Assembly (NCBI GenBank): GCA_001872455.1
Contig: MNXJ01000068.1
Coordinates: 1-50,665, forward strand
DNA from: Anaerolineae bacterium CG2_30_57_67
GTDB lineage: Bacteria > Chloroflexota > Anaerolineae > Anaerolineales > Villigracilaceae
Direction: 5' to 3'
Length of the DNA: 50,665 nt
This document shows positions 32,069-40,917 of this stretch, in pieces. Both the position numbers and the translations under genes were made by a program. The notes under the pieces were generated by a model that was given only the letters and a program-made list of their open reading frames with translations, did no database searches and was not told the origin of the DNA. The first letter of the stretch is position 1, and every line of letters starts with the position of its first letter.

Positions 32069-32758
32069 ATGAGCACTCAACCAACAACGCGCATCTTTTT
32101 GGTGCGTCACGGCGCAACCCAACTCAGCGTCGAAGACCGCTTCGCCGGGGCGGTCAACGTCGAACTTTCTGCCGAGGGAATTTTTCAGGCCGAGCGTTTG
32201 GCCGAGCGCCTGGCGCGTGACCCAATCGTGGCAGTTTATTGCAGCCCGATGGCGCGCACCGTTCATACAGCCTCCATCCTGGCAAAGCCACATCGTCTGG
32301 CGCTGATGGAGCGCGAAGGCTTGCGCGAAATTTCTCACGGCCACTGGGAAGGAATGCGCCGCGCTGATGTGGAGACGCAATTCGCTGATGAATACGCCGC
32401 CTGGGACGAAGACCCGTTCACCTTTGCCCCGCAAGACGGCGAGGCGGGCGTCAATGTCATCGCCCGCGCTTTGCCGGTCATCCGCGAAATTGTATTGAAA
32501 CATTGCGGGCAAAATGTGCTGGTTATTTCACACAAAGCCACCTTGCGACTCATTATCAGCAGTTTGTTGGGCTTCGACGCGCGCGGCTACCGTGACCGGC
32601 TCGACCAATCTCCGGCCTGCCTGAACGTGCTGGATTTCAAAGACCCGGTGCGCGTGCGTCTAATGCTATTCAATGATGTCTCCCACTACGTCAATCAGCC
32701 GCAGCGTTCTGACGAACACCTGTCCAAATGGTGGGACGACGTGCAAGGAAACAAGTAA
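32069..32758 (+). CDS. Histidine phosphatase family protein
   Basis: The 229-residue protein of the phosphoglycerate mutase/phosphatase superfamily has nucleophile motif LVRHGAT (H14), catalytic-side residues in YCSPMARTVHTA and EGLREISHGHWEG, and the second His in VLVISHKATLR. It may be a broad phosphatase or alpha-ribazole-phosphatase-like; the substrate is not determined. The start follows GAGGGAAGG. It is divergent from the GT-C gene across 73 bp. Confidence 0.88.
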   Translation: MSTQPTTRIFLVRHGATQLSVEDRFAGAVNVELSAEGIFQAERLAERLARDPIVAVYCSPMARTVHTASILAKPHRLALMEREGLREISHGHWEGMRRADVETQFADEYAAWDEDPFTFAPQDGEAGVNVIARALPVIREIVLKHCGQNVLVISHKATLRLIISSLLGFDARGYRDRLDQSPACLNVLDFKDPVRVRLMLFNDVSHYVNQPQRSDEHLSKWWDDVQGNK

Positions 32759-32768
32759 CCCCGCTTTG

Positions 32769-32979
32769 TTACTGCTTTGACAATGCCGCATTATTTTCTG
32801 CTTTTTGCTCAGGCGTAAGCGCTGTTTCTGGATTTTTCTTGCTCTTGCGTGGCTTTTTATGCGGCATTTCGATATGTTCGCCTACAAAATCACTGCAACC
32901 TCCAGCATGTCAAATTTCTCTGTTGACACTCCCGTCAACGCACGCATCTGACGATCATCCCGAATTTTTGGCTCCATGG
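32769..32979 (-). pseudogene. IS5-type transposase remnant (internally deleted)
   Basis: The minus strand begins MEPKIRDDRQMRA, then after a frameshift LTGVSTEKFDML, the HTH_Tnp_4 start of IS5-like transposases. It ends with MPHKKPRKSKKN and ALTPEQKAEN, a block normally far downstream near the end of the DDE domain. The central catalytic region is gone. The fragment is inactive. The further 143 bp to the next gene show no other feature than a weak TATACT box at 33075-33080. Confidence 0.75.
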
Positions 32980-33122
32980 TCAGTGTTCACTCCAGTCTGT
33001 TTTTTGCACCAGTGTACACCATCTTCCTATTACGGAACAACTCTACTAATCAAATAGACTACTTCAACATCTGTTATACTGAAGTGAGACTTTATCACCC
33101 GATTTTGATAAGTTTTTGAACG

Positions 33123-33386
33123 ATGAAACTCAAACTACGTCTTTCCTTCATTTTTATTACAATAATTATTCTGACGCTGACGAGTTTGGCATTGCAGCCG
33201 ATTGCCCCGGCCTTTCAGTTGTCCACGCCAACCGCCACGCTGGAATCAGCCTCTCAGAAGGGGCAAAAGAGCGCATTGCTGGAAATTCAGCCCGGTAAAA
33301 GCGACGGTATCTTTGCTTTTGGGCTGTTAATTTTACTCATTATCCTTGTGCCCATGTTTTTGCGGCGCAAGGATTTTTTATATTGA
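33123..33386 (+). CDS. Small predicted membrane protein
   Basis: The 87-residue protein has a hydrophobic signal-like segment (8-30), an extracytoplasmic Ser/Thr-rich stretch, and a second hydrophobic helix (GIFAFGLLILLIILVPMFL) followed by RRKD. The topology is type I with a positive cytoplasmic stop. No family is recognised. There is no clear Shine-Dalgarno before the ATG, and a TATACT box lies 42 bp upstream. It may be processed at APA (about 30-32). Confidence 0.55.
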   Translation: MKLKLRLSFIFITIIILTLTSLALQPIAPAFQLSTPTATLESASQKGQKSALLEIQPGKSDGIFAFGLLILLIILVPMFLRRKDFLY

Positions 33387-33405
33387 CTTTCGTTTCTGAT
33401 AACTA

Positions 33406-34260
33406 CTAATCTTCGCCCTCAAACTGTTCTTTGTGTTCCAGCATGTGCCGGTAAAGCGCCCGCAAGTTGCGCCGATGTAACGGTTCGGCCAGCCCGCCCA
33501 AATGCACGCGACTCTTGCCCGATTCTTCGATGGTAACTTCGTCCAAGTATTCGAGCGGATTTTTGCGCTTCAGCGCAGTGCGTACGGATTTGCGGATGGC
33601 GGAAAGGTAAGCCAAATTTTCTTTCACCGCCGCGTCAATTTCACCGCGCAGGATAATATCGCCATGCCCCTGAACGACATTTTCCAACCCCATCTTGCTA
33701 ATTTTTTTAATGGATGCAACCAACTCGTTAATGTCGCCATCCACGAGATAAGGGAGAGGCATGAAAGCGTCCCCGGCAAACAAGATGCGGTCCTCCTCCA
33801 CCAGCACAGAAATACCGTCGCGGCTGTGACCCAGCGCAGAAGAAAGAATCAGGTTTTTCTTCCCCACCCGTAAAGTCATCTCGCCGCGGTCAAACGTCAG
33901 GTGTGGCAAAACAATCTTCACCTGTTTCAGGGTGGTGTTCTGTTTTTGGGCTGCTTCCAGCGAAGGCAAGCCCTTTTCCTCCAGCGCCGCACGGCACAGA
34001 GAGTGGGCAATCACGGTTGCACCGGGGAAAAAACAATTGCCCCAGGTATGGTCGGCGTGATAATGCGTGTTGATGACGTAGCGCACCTGCAAAGATAACT
34101 CATGTTCGACAAATTCGCGGATGCTGAGCGTTTCCTCAGGCGTCGCCAGGGTATCAATTACCACCGCCCACTGCGGCCCGGCAATTACCCCAGCGGTGAC
34201 CTGAGCATAGATTTCAGACTGAAACCAGAAAACATTTTCGGAAATTCGTTCACGATGCAT
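33406..34260 (-). CDS. MBL-fold metallo-hydrolase
   Basis: The 284-residue metallo-beta-lactamase-fold protein has THYHADH (H66, H68, D70, H71), GHSRDG supplying the next His, FAGDAF and VQGHGD. It binds two metal ions and resembles the cyclase/quinoprotein-linked MBL hydrolases with an extended helical C-terminus (about 225-284). The substrate is unknown. The start at 34260 follows GAGGG. It is divergent from cydD. Confidence 0.9.
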   Translation of the reverse strand: MHRERISENVFWFQSEIYAQVTAGVIAGPQWAVVIDTLATPEETLSIREFVEHELSLQVRYVINTHYHADHTWGNCFFPGATVIAHSLCRAALEEKGLPSLEAAQKQNTTLKQVKIVLPHLTFDRGEMTLRVGKKNLILSSALGHSRDGISVLVEEDRILFAGDAFMPLPYLVDGDINELVASIKKISKMGLENVVQGHGDIILRGEIDAAVKENLAYLSAIRKSVRTALKRKNPLEYLDEVTIEESGKSRVHLGGLAEPLHRRNLRALYRHMLEHKEQFEGED

Positions 34261-34319
34261 AAAGGCCCTCTTACAGTAGAATGCCTATACCATAGCACAA
34301 ATGAAAACGAAAATCAAGA

Positions 34320-34346
34320 TTGTCTGACAACTTGAACAGGTATAAT
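34320..34346 (+). promoter_or_regulatory. Putative leaderless promoter of cydDC
   Basis: A perfect TATAAT at 34341-34346 ends 7 nt before the cydD ATG. A TTGTCT at 34320-34325 gives a short 15-bp spacer. No Shine-Dalgarno precedes the ATG, consistent with a leaderless transcript. Confidence 0.6.
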
Positions 34347-34353
34347 TTCGCCC

Positions 34354-36087
34354 ATGTTTTCCCGCCCACTTTTTTCCCTGGCGCGCTCGGCGCGGATGGC
34401 GCTGACGCTGACCATTCTCTCCAATTTTCTCACCGGTTTGCTGACCATTTCGCAGGCCTGGCTGCTGGCGCAGGTCATCAATGCGGTCTTTTTGCGCGGG
34501 CAAACGCTGACGCAAGTCGCGCCGCTGCTGTGGGGGCTGCTGGCGATTGTTATTTTTCGCGCCGCTTTCATTTTCGGTAGCGAGGTCAATGCCAACCGCG
34601 TCGCGCAAACTGTCAAAACCGAGATGCGTAGCCGGCTGGTGACTCACCTTCAGGCGCTGGGGCCGGCCTTTACGCAGAATGAACGCACCGGTGAGCTGGC
34701 AACCGCCGCGCTGGAAGGCGTTGAGGCGCTGGAGGCCTACTTCAGCCAGTATCTGCCGCAGGTCGTGCTGGCCGCTTCCATTCCGCTTTCGGTGCTGCTG
34801 ATTGTTTTTCCGATTGATTTGCTGACCGGCATCGTTTTCCTGCTGACCGCGCCGCTCGTGCCGTTTTTCATGATTCTGATTGGAAAATCGGGCGAGGCGC
34901 TCACCGGAAGACAGTTTGCCATGCTGGGACGGCTTTCCGCCCATTTTTTTGACGTTTTACAGGGCATCACCACCCTCAAAATTTTGGGGCAGGCCAAAAG
35001 CCAGGCGCAGGTGATTGAGCAGATTGGTGAGCGCTACCGTCAGGTGACGATGCAGGTGCTGCGCGTCACTTTCCTTTCGGCTCTGGCACTGGAACTGCTG
35101 ACCACGCTCAGCACGGCGATTGTGGCGGTGGAAATTGGCTTCCGCCTGCTCTACGCGCGCATGGATTTTTTGCCCGCCCTGTTTATTCTGGTGCTGGCCC
35201 CCGATTTTTACCTGCCGCTGCGCCAACTCGGCCTCAAATATCACGCCGGGATGAACGGCGTCACCGCCGCCGGACGCATTTTTCAAATTTTGGCAATGGG
35301 CGCCGAGGTGGACACAGGGAAAACAGATAAAATAGCAAAACCGGCCAACCGGCCAACCTTTGACTTTCGCTTTCTGTCCGTTTCCTACACCTACCCGGGC
35401 CGCGACACCCCGGCGCTGAACGGGCTGACCTGTCACCTCCCTGCCGGGCAGCGTACTGCGCTGGTCGGCGCAAGCGGCGCGGGCAAAAGCACTCTCGCCA
35501 GTTTGCTGCTGCGCTTCATCGAACCCGCTTCCGGCCAAATTCTGGTGGGCGAAACCCCGCTGGCGCAAATTCCGCCCGAAGAATGGCGCCAATTTGTCGC
35601 CTGGGTGCCGCAAAATCCGTACCTGTTTCAGGATACGCTGGCCGCCAATTTGCGCCTGGCGCGCCCAGACGCCGCCGAAAGCGATCTGGTGACCGCCTGC
35701 GAACAGGCCGGGCTGATGGAATTTGTCGCCGGGCTGCCGCAGAGTTTTGAAACGCCGCTCGGTGAGCGCGGCGCGCTCATCAGCGGCGGGCAGGCGCAGC
35801 GCGTCGCCCTGGCGCGCGCTTTTCTCAAAAATGCGCCCTTCCTGCTGTTGGATGAACCGACCTCCAGCCTCGACCCCGCCCTGGAAGCGGCGCTGGAAGC
35901 CGCGGTGCAAAAACTTCTCGCCGGGCGCACTGCGCTGATTATTGCTCACCGCCTCGCCACCATTTACCAGGCCGACCAGATTCTTGTCCTCGACGCCGGT
36001 CAGGTGGTGGAAAGCGGCACCCATGCCGAACTGCTCGCCAAAAACGGGCGGTATGTACGTCAGTTGGCGGTTGTCAGTGACCAGTAA
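34354..36087 (+). CDS. cydD: Thiol reductant ABC exporter subunit CydD
   Basis: The 577-residue protein has an N-terminal six-helix exporter domain (about 15-315) and a C-terminal ATPase: Walker A GASGAGKST (about 372-380), signature LISGGQAQRVALARA, Walker B FLLLDEPTSSLD. CydDC is a heterodimeric exporter of cysteine/glutathione-type thiols or haem-linked cargo, needed for cytochrome bd assembly. No cydAB is in this window. The last residues (AVVSDQ) come from an inverted-repeat element at the gene end. Confidence 0.93.
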   Translation: MFSRPLFSLARSARMALTLTILSNFLTGLLTISQAWLLAQVINAVFLRGQTLTQVAPLLWGLLAIVIFRAAFIFGSEVNANRVAQTVKTEMRSRLVTHLQALGPAFTQNERTGELATAALEGVEALEAYFSQYLPQVVLAASIPLSVLLIVFPIDLLTGIVFLLTAPLVPFFMILIGKSGEALTGRQFAMLGRLSAHFFDVLQGITTLKILGQAKSQAQVIEQIGERYRQVTMQVLRVTFLSALALELLTTLSTAIVAVEIGFRLLYARMDFLPALFILVLAPDFYLPLRQLGLKYHAGMNGVTAAGRIFQILAMGAEVDTGKTDKIAKPANRPTFDFRFLSVSYTYPGRDTPALNGLTCHLPAGQRTALVGASGAGKSTLASLLLRFIEPASGQILVGETPLAQIPPEEWRQFVAWVPQNPYLFQDTLAANLRLARPDAAESDLVTACEQAGLMEFVAGLPQSFETPLGERGALISGGQAQRVALARAFLKNAPFLLLDEPTSSLDPALEAALEAAVQKLLAGRTALIIAHRLATIYQADQILVLDAGQVVESGTHAELLAKNGRYVRQLAVVSDQ

Positions 36088-36160
36088 TGAATGGCAATTG
36101 ATGACTGATCACTGACAACCGACAACTGACAACCGACAACCGACGACCACCAACCAACTC
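36069..36160. repeat. Inverted repeat and GACAACC-rich spacer between cydD and cydC
   Basis: GGTTGTCAGTGA (36069-36080) is inverted at 36109-36120 (TCACTGACAACC), and the following bases repeat GACAACCGACAACTGACAAC-like units up to 36160. The first arm lies inside the end of cydD. The spacer contains no Shine-Dalgarno for cydC. Confidence 0.7.
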
Positions 36161-36162
36161 CC

Positions 36163-37881
36163 ATGCTCCGTCTCCTTTCCTTCCTGCGTCCCTACTGGTC
36201 GCAAGTGCTGCTTTCGGTTTTGCTCGGCGCGCTGACGATTGCCGCCAGCATCGGGTTGATGTCCACCTCCGCCTGGCTGATTTCGATGGCCGCCCTGCAC
36301 CCTTCCGTCGCCGACCTGGGCGTTTCAGTGGTTGGCGTGCGCTTTTTCGGCATTTCGCGCGCGCTTTTCCGCTACGCCGAGCGGCTGGTGTCGCATTCGC
36401 TCACATTTCGTGTGCTGGCGCGGCTGCACGTCTGGTTTTATCAGGCGATTGAGCCGCTTGCCCCGGCGCGGCTGACGAGCGTCCGCAGCGGCGATTTGCT
36501 CAACCGCGTCATGGCCGACGTGGAAACCCTCGACAACCTGTATGTGCGCGTGCTTGCGCCACCGCTGGTGGCAGTCGTCATCATCTTGGGGATGGGAATT
36601 TTTATGGGGCTGATTGCCCCCCAACTGGGAATCGCCATCGTCGGCTTTTTGCTGGCGGTTGGGCTGGGATTAACCCTCCTAAGCCTGCGCCTGAATCGCG
36701 CGCCCGGGCAGATTCTCGTCAATCAGCGCGCCCGCTTGCGCGCCGACTGGGTGGATGCGGTGCAGGGCCTGCCCGACCTGCTCGCCTTCGGCCAGGAAAA
36801 AGTTTGGGAGCGCCGCATTCAGGCGCGGGCGGCGGATTTTTCGGCGACGCAGACGCGCATGGCGCATTTCGGCGCAGCCCAATCGGCGCTGAATAGTTTG
36901 CTGACCGGGCTGGGCGTTCTGACCATGCTGGTTTTGGCAATTCCGCTGGTTGCCTCCGGCCAATTACATGGCGTAATGCTGGCGGTGGTGGTGTTGGGCA
37001 GTATGGCCGCCTTTGAAGCGGTGCAGAATCTACCGCAGGCCGCGCAACTGTTGGAAGCCAACCTGCAATCAGCGCGGCGCCTGTTCGCGGTGGCCGATCA
37101 GCCGCCCGCCGTGGCTGAACCGCTGACGGCGCTGGCGCGTCCCCTCGGCGCGGAATTATCCATCCGCAATTTGAGTTTTTCCTACGGCGAATCGCCGGTT
37201 TTGCGTGGGCTGTCTTTTGATTTGCCTGCCGGGCGCAAAATCGCCATCGTGGGGCCTTCCGGCGCGGGAAAAAGCACGCTGGCGAATGTGCTGCTGCGCT
37301 TTTGGGACTACGCCGAAGGCGAAATTTTACTCGACGGGCAGGCGCTGCGCGCTTACCGCGCGGTGGACGCGCGCCGCATGTTCAGCGTGGTGACGCAGAA
37401 TACCTACCTGTTCAACGCCAGTTTGCGCGAGAATTTGCAGTTGGCGCGCCCCGCCGCCTCGTCCGCCGAATTGGAGCGGGTTTGCCGTCAGGTGGAATTG
37501 GGCGCGTGGCTGACGACTCTGCCGCAGGGCCTGGAAACGCTGGTCGGCGAGCGCGGCGCGCAGATTTCGGGTGGCGAGCGTCAGCGGCTGGCGATTGCCC
37601 GCGCCCTGCTGAAAGATGCCCCCATCTTCCTCTTCGATGAGCCGACCGCCAACCTCGACCCGGCCACCGAACGCCGCCTGGTGGAGACACTGCACACCGT
37701 CAGCGCCGGAAAATCGCTGTTGTGGAGTACGCATCGCCTGGTTGGGCTGGAACGCATGGACGAAATTCTGGTGCTGGAGGCCGGGAGAATCGTTGAGCGC
37801 GGCGCGCACGCGGCGCTGCTGGCGCAAAATGGCCTGTACGCGCGGCTGTGGAACTTGCAAAACCGGGCGCTGACGGAATAA
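36163..37881 (+). CDS. cydC: Thiol reductant ABC exporter subunit CydC
   Basis: The 572-residue partner of CydD has an exporter domain (about 10-310, SAWLISMAALHPSVADL typical of CydC) and an ATPase with Walker A GPSGAGKST (about 364-372), signature ISGGERQRLAIARAL and Walker B IFLFDEPTANLD. It should form the heterodimer with CydD. It starts 75 bp after cydD, across a repeat-filled spacer. Confidence 0.93.
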   Translation: MLRLLSFLRPYWSQVLLSVLLGALTIAASIGLMSTSAWLISMAALHPSVADLGVSVVGVRFFGISRALFRYAERLVSHSLTFRVLARLHVWFYQAIEPLAPARLTSVRSGDLLNRVMADVETLDNLYVRVLAPPLVAVVIILGMGIFMGLIAPQLGIAIVGFLLAVGLGLTLLSLRLNRAPGQILVNQRARLRADWVDAVQGLPDLLAFGQEKVWERRIQARAADFSATQTRMAHFGAAQSALNSLLTGLGVLTMLVLAIPLVASGQLHGVMLAVVVLGSMAAFEAVQNLPQAAQLLEANLQSARRLFAVADQPPAVAEPLTALARPLGAELSIRNLSFSYGESPVLRGLSFDLPAGRKIAIVGPSGAGKSTLANVLLRFWDYAEGEILLDGQALRAYRAVDARRMFSVVTQNTYLFNASLRENLQLARPAASSAELERVCRQVELGAWLTTLPQGLETLVGERGAQISGGERQRLAIARALLKDAPIFLFDEPTANLDPATERRLVETLHTVSAGKSLLWSTHRLVGLERMDEILVLEAGRIVERGAHAALLAQNGLYARLWNLQNRALTE

Positions 37882-37995
37882 CAAAACTACTGCAGCCAGC
37901 CTGAAGATTTATGCCGGAACTTTCATCTTTCTTTTGCGTAGATTCGTTGTTCAACTTTTCCGCTTTCACTTCCACTTCTTCCACTTTCATTTTTT

Positions 37996-39945
37996 ATGAC
38001 AATCAACGCTATCGCCAGTGAAACTTCGCTCAAGGCCCGACCGCAATTACGCCGAACATTAATATTTGTCTGGGCGCTAATCGTCGGTTACACAGTAGCC
38101 ATTTTTATTCTTGCTGCGATGGTTTCTTTTGACCAGCAATCGGCCAATCAGTCAACGCTGATGGGTGTAGTACTCGATACTTTTCTGACCATCTTCAACT
38201 TATCTGTGGATGTGTTAATTGGTTTGGGTTTTACCTTTATTGCCTTCCATCTGTTTGCGCGCCGGTCTGACGACTGGATGGCCTTGTTTACATCCATGTT
38301 TTTGGTAGTATTTTCCACACGCATCAGTAGTTTAATCAATTATGTGGCTACCGTTCCAAGTTACAAAATACCAGCGGGAATTATTCTCGCGCTTGGCGAT
38401 AGCGGCATTGTGCTTTTCGCACTCTTATTTCCCAACGGAAAAGCTCCGCACAAATTTTTTTGGATTCTTCTCCCGCTGGGAGTGACCATGTTTGGGCTGT
38501 ATCTTGTCCCGGCCTCGCCCATTTACTGGCAAATACTTGGCTTAATTTCATACATCAGTGTTCTCCTCATCTGGTATGGAATCGCGCTGGTCATTTTTGG
38601 CTATCGCTATTTTTTCCAGGCAACACCGCTTCAAAAACAACAAATACGCTATGTGTTGGTCGGGCTGATGGGGCCGCTGGCTTGGTTTCTACTTTTCAAT
38701 CTTTCTTACGCTTTCTTCGGCGATGCGCTGACAAATTCTCAGTTAACCGCCGCCGTGTTTCAGGTACTATCACGCATTTTTAGCATTTTCTTATTCATGC
38801 TTTTTCCGTTTTCGCTTACTCTCTCCATTACCCGTTCACGCTTATTTGATATTGACCTGCTGATTAATCGGTCGCTTGTCTACGTTAGTTTGACGGCGGG
38901 ACTTGGCCTGATATTTGCCACCCTGCTGGGGCTGGCCTCGCTTATCTTTCGCACCATTCACCCGGGTGACCAATCCATGCTGGCGCTGACAATTTCCGCC
39001 ATCGCCGCCGGAGCGCTTTTCCAACCGGCGCGGCGCAAATTACAACGCTTTGTAGACCAATTTTTCTATCACATCAAAATTGATTACGAAAAAACGCCTG
39101 TCAAATTACAGCGCAATGAAAATTCGCTAAATGGAGAAACACTCTCATCCTATCGCGAATTAAAACTTATCGGGCGCGGCGGCATGGCAGATGTTTATCG
39201 TGCTGAAAACCCCACCAACGGCAAACCTGTTGCCATCAAAGTTTTGTCTCCTTCACTGGCCATAGATGAACAATTTCGACGCCGCTTTTTGCGTGAAGCC
39301 GAGGCCATTACCAGCCTGGAACATCCCAATATTGTACACGTGCTTCATTACGGCGAAGAAAATAATACCTACTACATCGTCATGGAATACCTGACCGGCC
39401 CCGATATTCGCAATTTACTCAAAGAGGTGCACCACATCGAACTCGCCGACGCCTTGCCCATGCTTCGGGAAGTGGCCTCCGCGCTAGATTATGCTCACTC
39501 GCATGGATTGGTTCACCGCGATATCAAACCCTCTAATGTCATGCTCGATTCGTCCCGCCTGCCAACACGCGCCGTGTTGACAGATTTTGGCATTGCAAAA
39601 ATTGCCGACGCGCATACCAAAATCACAGTCACGGGCGTGCTTGGCACTTTCGATTACATTGCCCCAGAGCAGATTCAGTCTTCGGGCGAAGTAACCGCCT
39701 CCGCCGATTTATACGCTCTGGGCGTGATGACCTATCAGATGCTGACTGGTCACCTGCCTTTTGAGCGCGCCAACACCGGGGCGCTTTTGTTGGCGCACCT
39801 CACTACGCCGCCGCCCGATGCCCGCGAAATCGCCCCAAACCTGCCGCACCAGACAGCTTATGCCATTCAACGCTCCATGGCAAAAAAGCCCGAAGACCGC
39901 TACGCCACTGCGAACGACTTTATCTCCGCCCTGGAAAATACATGA
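37996..39945 (+). CDS. Membrane protein fused to a C-terminal Ser/Thr protein kinase
   Basis: The 649-residue protein has about eight to ten N-terminal membrane helices (22-345), including SRLFDIDLLINRSLVY (281-296). A complete Hanks-type kinase (386-648) follows: Gly loop GRGGMADV, K415, HRDIKPSN (H507, D509), DFG 530-532, activation segment with T550 and APE 556-558. The usual bacterial order is kinase first, membrane helix second; here it is reversed. The membrane module is of the kind seen ahead of sensor histidine kinases in Chloroflexota. No Shine-Dalgarno is seen; the upstream 113 bp are pyrimidine-rich and otherwise featureless. Confidence 0.9.
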   Translation: MTINAIASETSLKARPQLRRTLIFVWALIVGYTVAIFILAAMVSFDQQSANQSTLMGVVLDTFLTIFNLSVDVLIGLGFTFIAFHLFARRSDDWMALFTSMFLVVFSTRISSLINYVATVPSYKIPAGIILALGDSGIVLFALLFPNGKAPHKFFWILLPLGVTMFGLYLVPASPIYWQILGLISYISVLLIWYGIALVIFGYRYFFQATPLQKQQIRYVLVGLMGPLAWFLLFNLSYAFFGDALTNSQLTAAVFQVLSRIFSIFLFMLFPFSLTLSITRSRLFDIDLLINRSLVYVSLTAGLGLIFATLLGLASLIFRTIHPGDQSMLALTISAIAAGALFQPARRKLQRFVDQFFYHIKIDYEKTPVKLQRNENSLNGETLSSYRELKLIGRGGMADVYRAENPTNGKPVAIKVLSPSLAIDEQFRRRFLREAEAITSLEHPNIVHVLHYGEENNTYYIVMEYLTGPDIRNLLKEVHHIELADALPMLREVASALDYAHSHGLVHRDIKPSNVMLDSSRLPTRAVLTDFGIAKIADAHTKITVTGVLGTFDYIAPEQIQSSGEVTASADLYALGVMTYQMLTGHLPFERANTGALLLAHLTTPPPDAREIAPNLPHQTAYAIQRSMAKKPEDRYATANDFISALENT

Positions 39946-39984
39946 CGCCCCCATAAATTACTACCCAAATCGAAAAGAGTAGGA

Positions 39985-40025
39985 TATAATGTCGTGCCGT
40001 TTGAAGCGCTTTCGAGCGCGTTTTT
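39985..40025 (+). promoter_or_regulatory. rpmH promoter and leader attenuator
   Basis: TATAAT at 39985-39990 (no good -35) is followed by a small hairpin GCGCT-TTCG-AGCGC (40006-40019) and GTTTTTG, an intrinsic-terminator-like element 32 nt before the rpmH start. It could attenuate the ribosome/protein-insertion operon. Confidence 0.6.
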
Positions 40026-40056
40026 GTTCTTATCCCTAAATTTGTGAGGAAAGTTC

Positions 40057-40230
40057 ATGGCTACAAAACGTACTTACCAACCCAAAATTCGCCGCCGTAT
40101 GCGCGTTCACGGCTTTCGCCAGCGCATGTCTACCGCTGATGGGCGTGACGTTCTCAAGCGCCGCCGCCAGCGAGGTCGTTACAAGTTGACGGTGGAAATC
40201 AATAATCACGTCAAGAAAGTTCGCTGGTAG
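40057..40230 (+). CDS. rpmH: 50S ribosomal protein L34
   Basis: The 57-residue, very basic protein starts [20 protein letters not shown] and contains [19 protein letters not shown], the conserved L34 core. The C-terminus is extended by about 12 residues ([13 protein letters not shown]) compared with the usual 44-46-residue L34. The ATG follows TGAGGAAAG. It heads the classic rpmH-rnpA-yidD-yidC-jag cluster. Confidence 0.97.
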   Translation: MATKRTYQPKIRRRMRVHGFRQRMSTADGRDVLKRRRQRGRYKLTVEINNHVKKVRW

Positions 40231-40269
40231 GCGCAGGCAGCGCGTGCCGTTGCACAAAGTGAGGGATGG

Positions 40270-40644
40270 GTGCAGCGTCGTTTTCGCCTGACCCGGTCCA
40301 CCGATTTCAAGCGGGTGCGGAATGATGGAAAATCTTACGCGCACCCGCTTGTTGTGTTGGTATCTCTCCTCGAAACGGGAGAGCGCCCGCAGGTAGGGGT
40401 CACGGCGGGGCGCACACTTGGAGGCGCTGTTCAGCGTAACCTGGCCAAACGCCGTCTGCGCGAATGTATTCGTCCTCTTCTCCCCCAGATTCAGCCCGGT
40501 TGCGAATTAATTTTCATCGCCCGCCAACCCTTACTCAAAGCCGACTTTCAGACGCTTCAACAGGCTGTGCAAACCGTTTTGCGCCGGGCGCATTTGCTTT
40601 CGACCAATGACTCACAGACACCACCACAACTACCTGCCGGATGA
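40270..40644 (+). CDS. rnpA: Ribonuclease P protein component
   Basis: The 124-residue protein carries the RnpA pattern [18 protein letters not shown], then [20 protein letters not shown] with the RNR-like box [13 protein letters not shown], and [10 protein letters not shown]. It binds RNase P RNA and helps 5' processing of tRNAs. The start is a GTG at 40270 with GAGGGA directly upstream; the ATG at 40266 is out of frame. It overlaps yidD by 38 bp. Confidence 0.96.
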   Translation: MQRRFRLTRSTDFKRVRNDGKSYAHPLVVLVSLLETGERPQVGVTAGRTLGGAVQRNLAKRRLRECIRPLLPQIQPGCELIFIARQPLLKADFQTLQQAVQTVLRRAHLLSTNDSQTPPQLPAG

Positions 40645-40909
40645 TTATCCCAATGAGCCGCAGTTGCGCAAGTTGCCACGCAACTGGCGTAACTGGCCGC
40701 GGATTGTCTTGCTGGCGTTGGTGAGAGCCTACCAGGTAACCCTTTCCAAAGCCCTGCCCGCCAATACCTGCCGGTTTTACCCGTCTTGCTCTCATTATGG
40801 TTACCAGGCGATCTATAAATACGGAGCCATCAAGGGCGGGTGGCTGGCAACCTGGCGCGTGATTCGATGTAACCCGTTTAACCCGGGCGGGGTTGACCCC
40901 GTTCCTTAG
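40607..40909 (+). CDS. yidD: Membrane protein insertion efficiency factor YidD
   Basis: The 100-residue protein has a His-rich start (THRHHHNY), then the YidD core with [14 protein letters not shown] and [11 protein letters not shown]. It supports YidC-dependent membrane insertion at the inner face of the membrane. It starts inside rnpA, an overlap seen in many genomes, and has no clear ribosome site of its own. Confidence 0.95.
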   Translation: MTHRHHHNYLPDDYPNEPQLRKLPRNWRNWPRIVLLALVRAYQVTLSKALPANTCRFYPSCSHYGYQAIYKYGAIKGGWLATWRVIRCNPFNPGGVDPVP

Positions 40910-40917
40910 GAGATTTA

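Noticed and set aside
40030-40038. DnaA box / replication origin before rpmH
   Set aside because: A single TTATCCCTA differs at two positions from the consensus and no cluster, AT-rich unwinding region or dnaA/dnaN is present.
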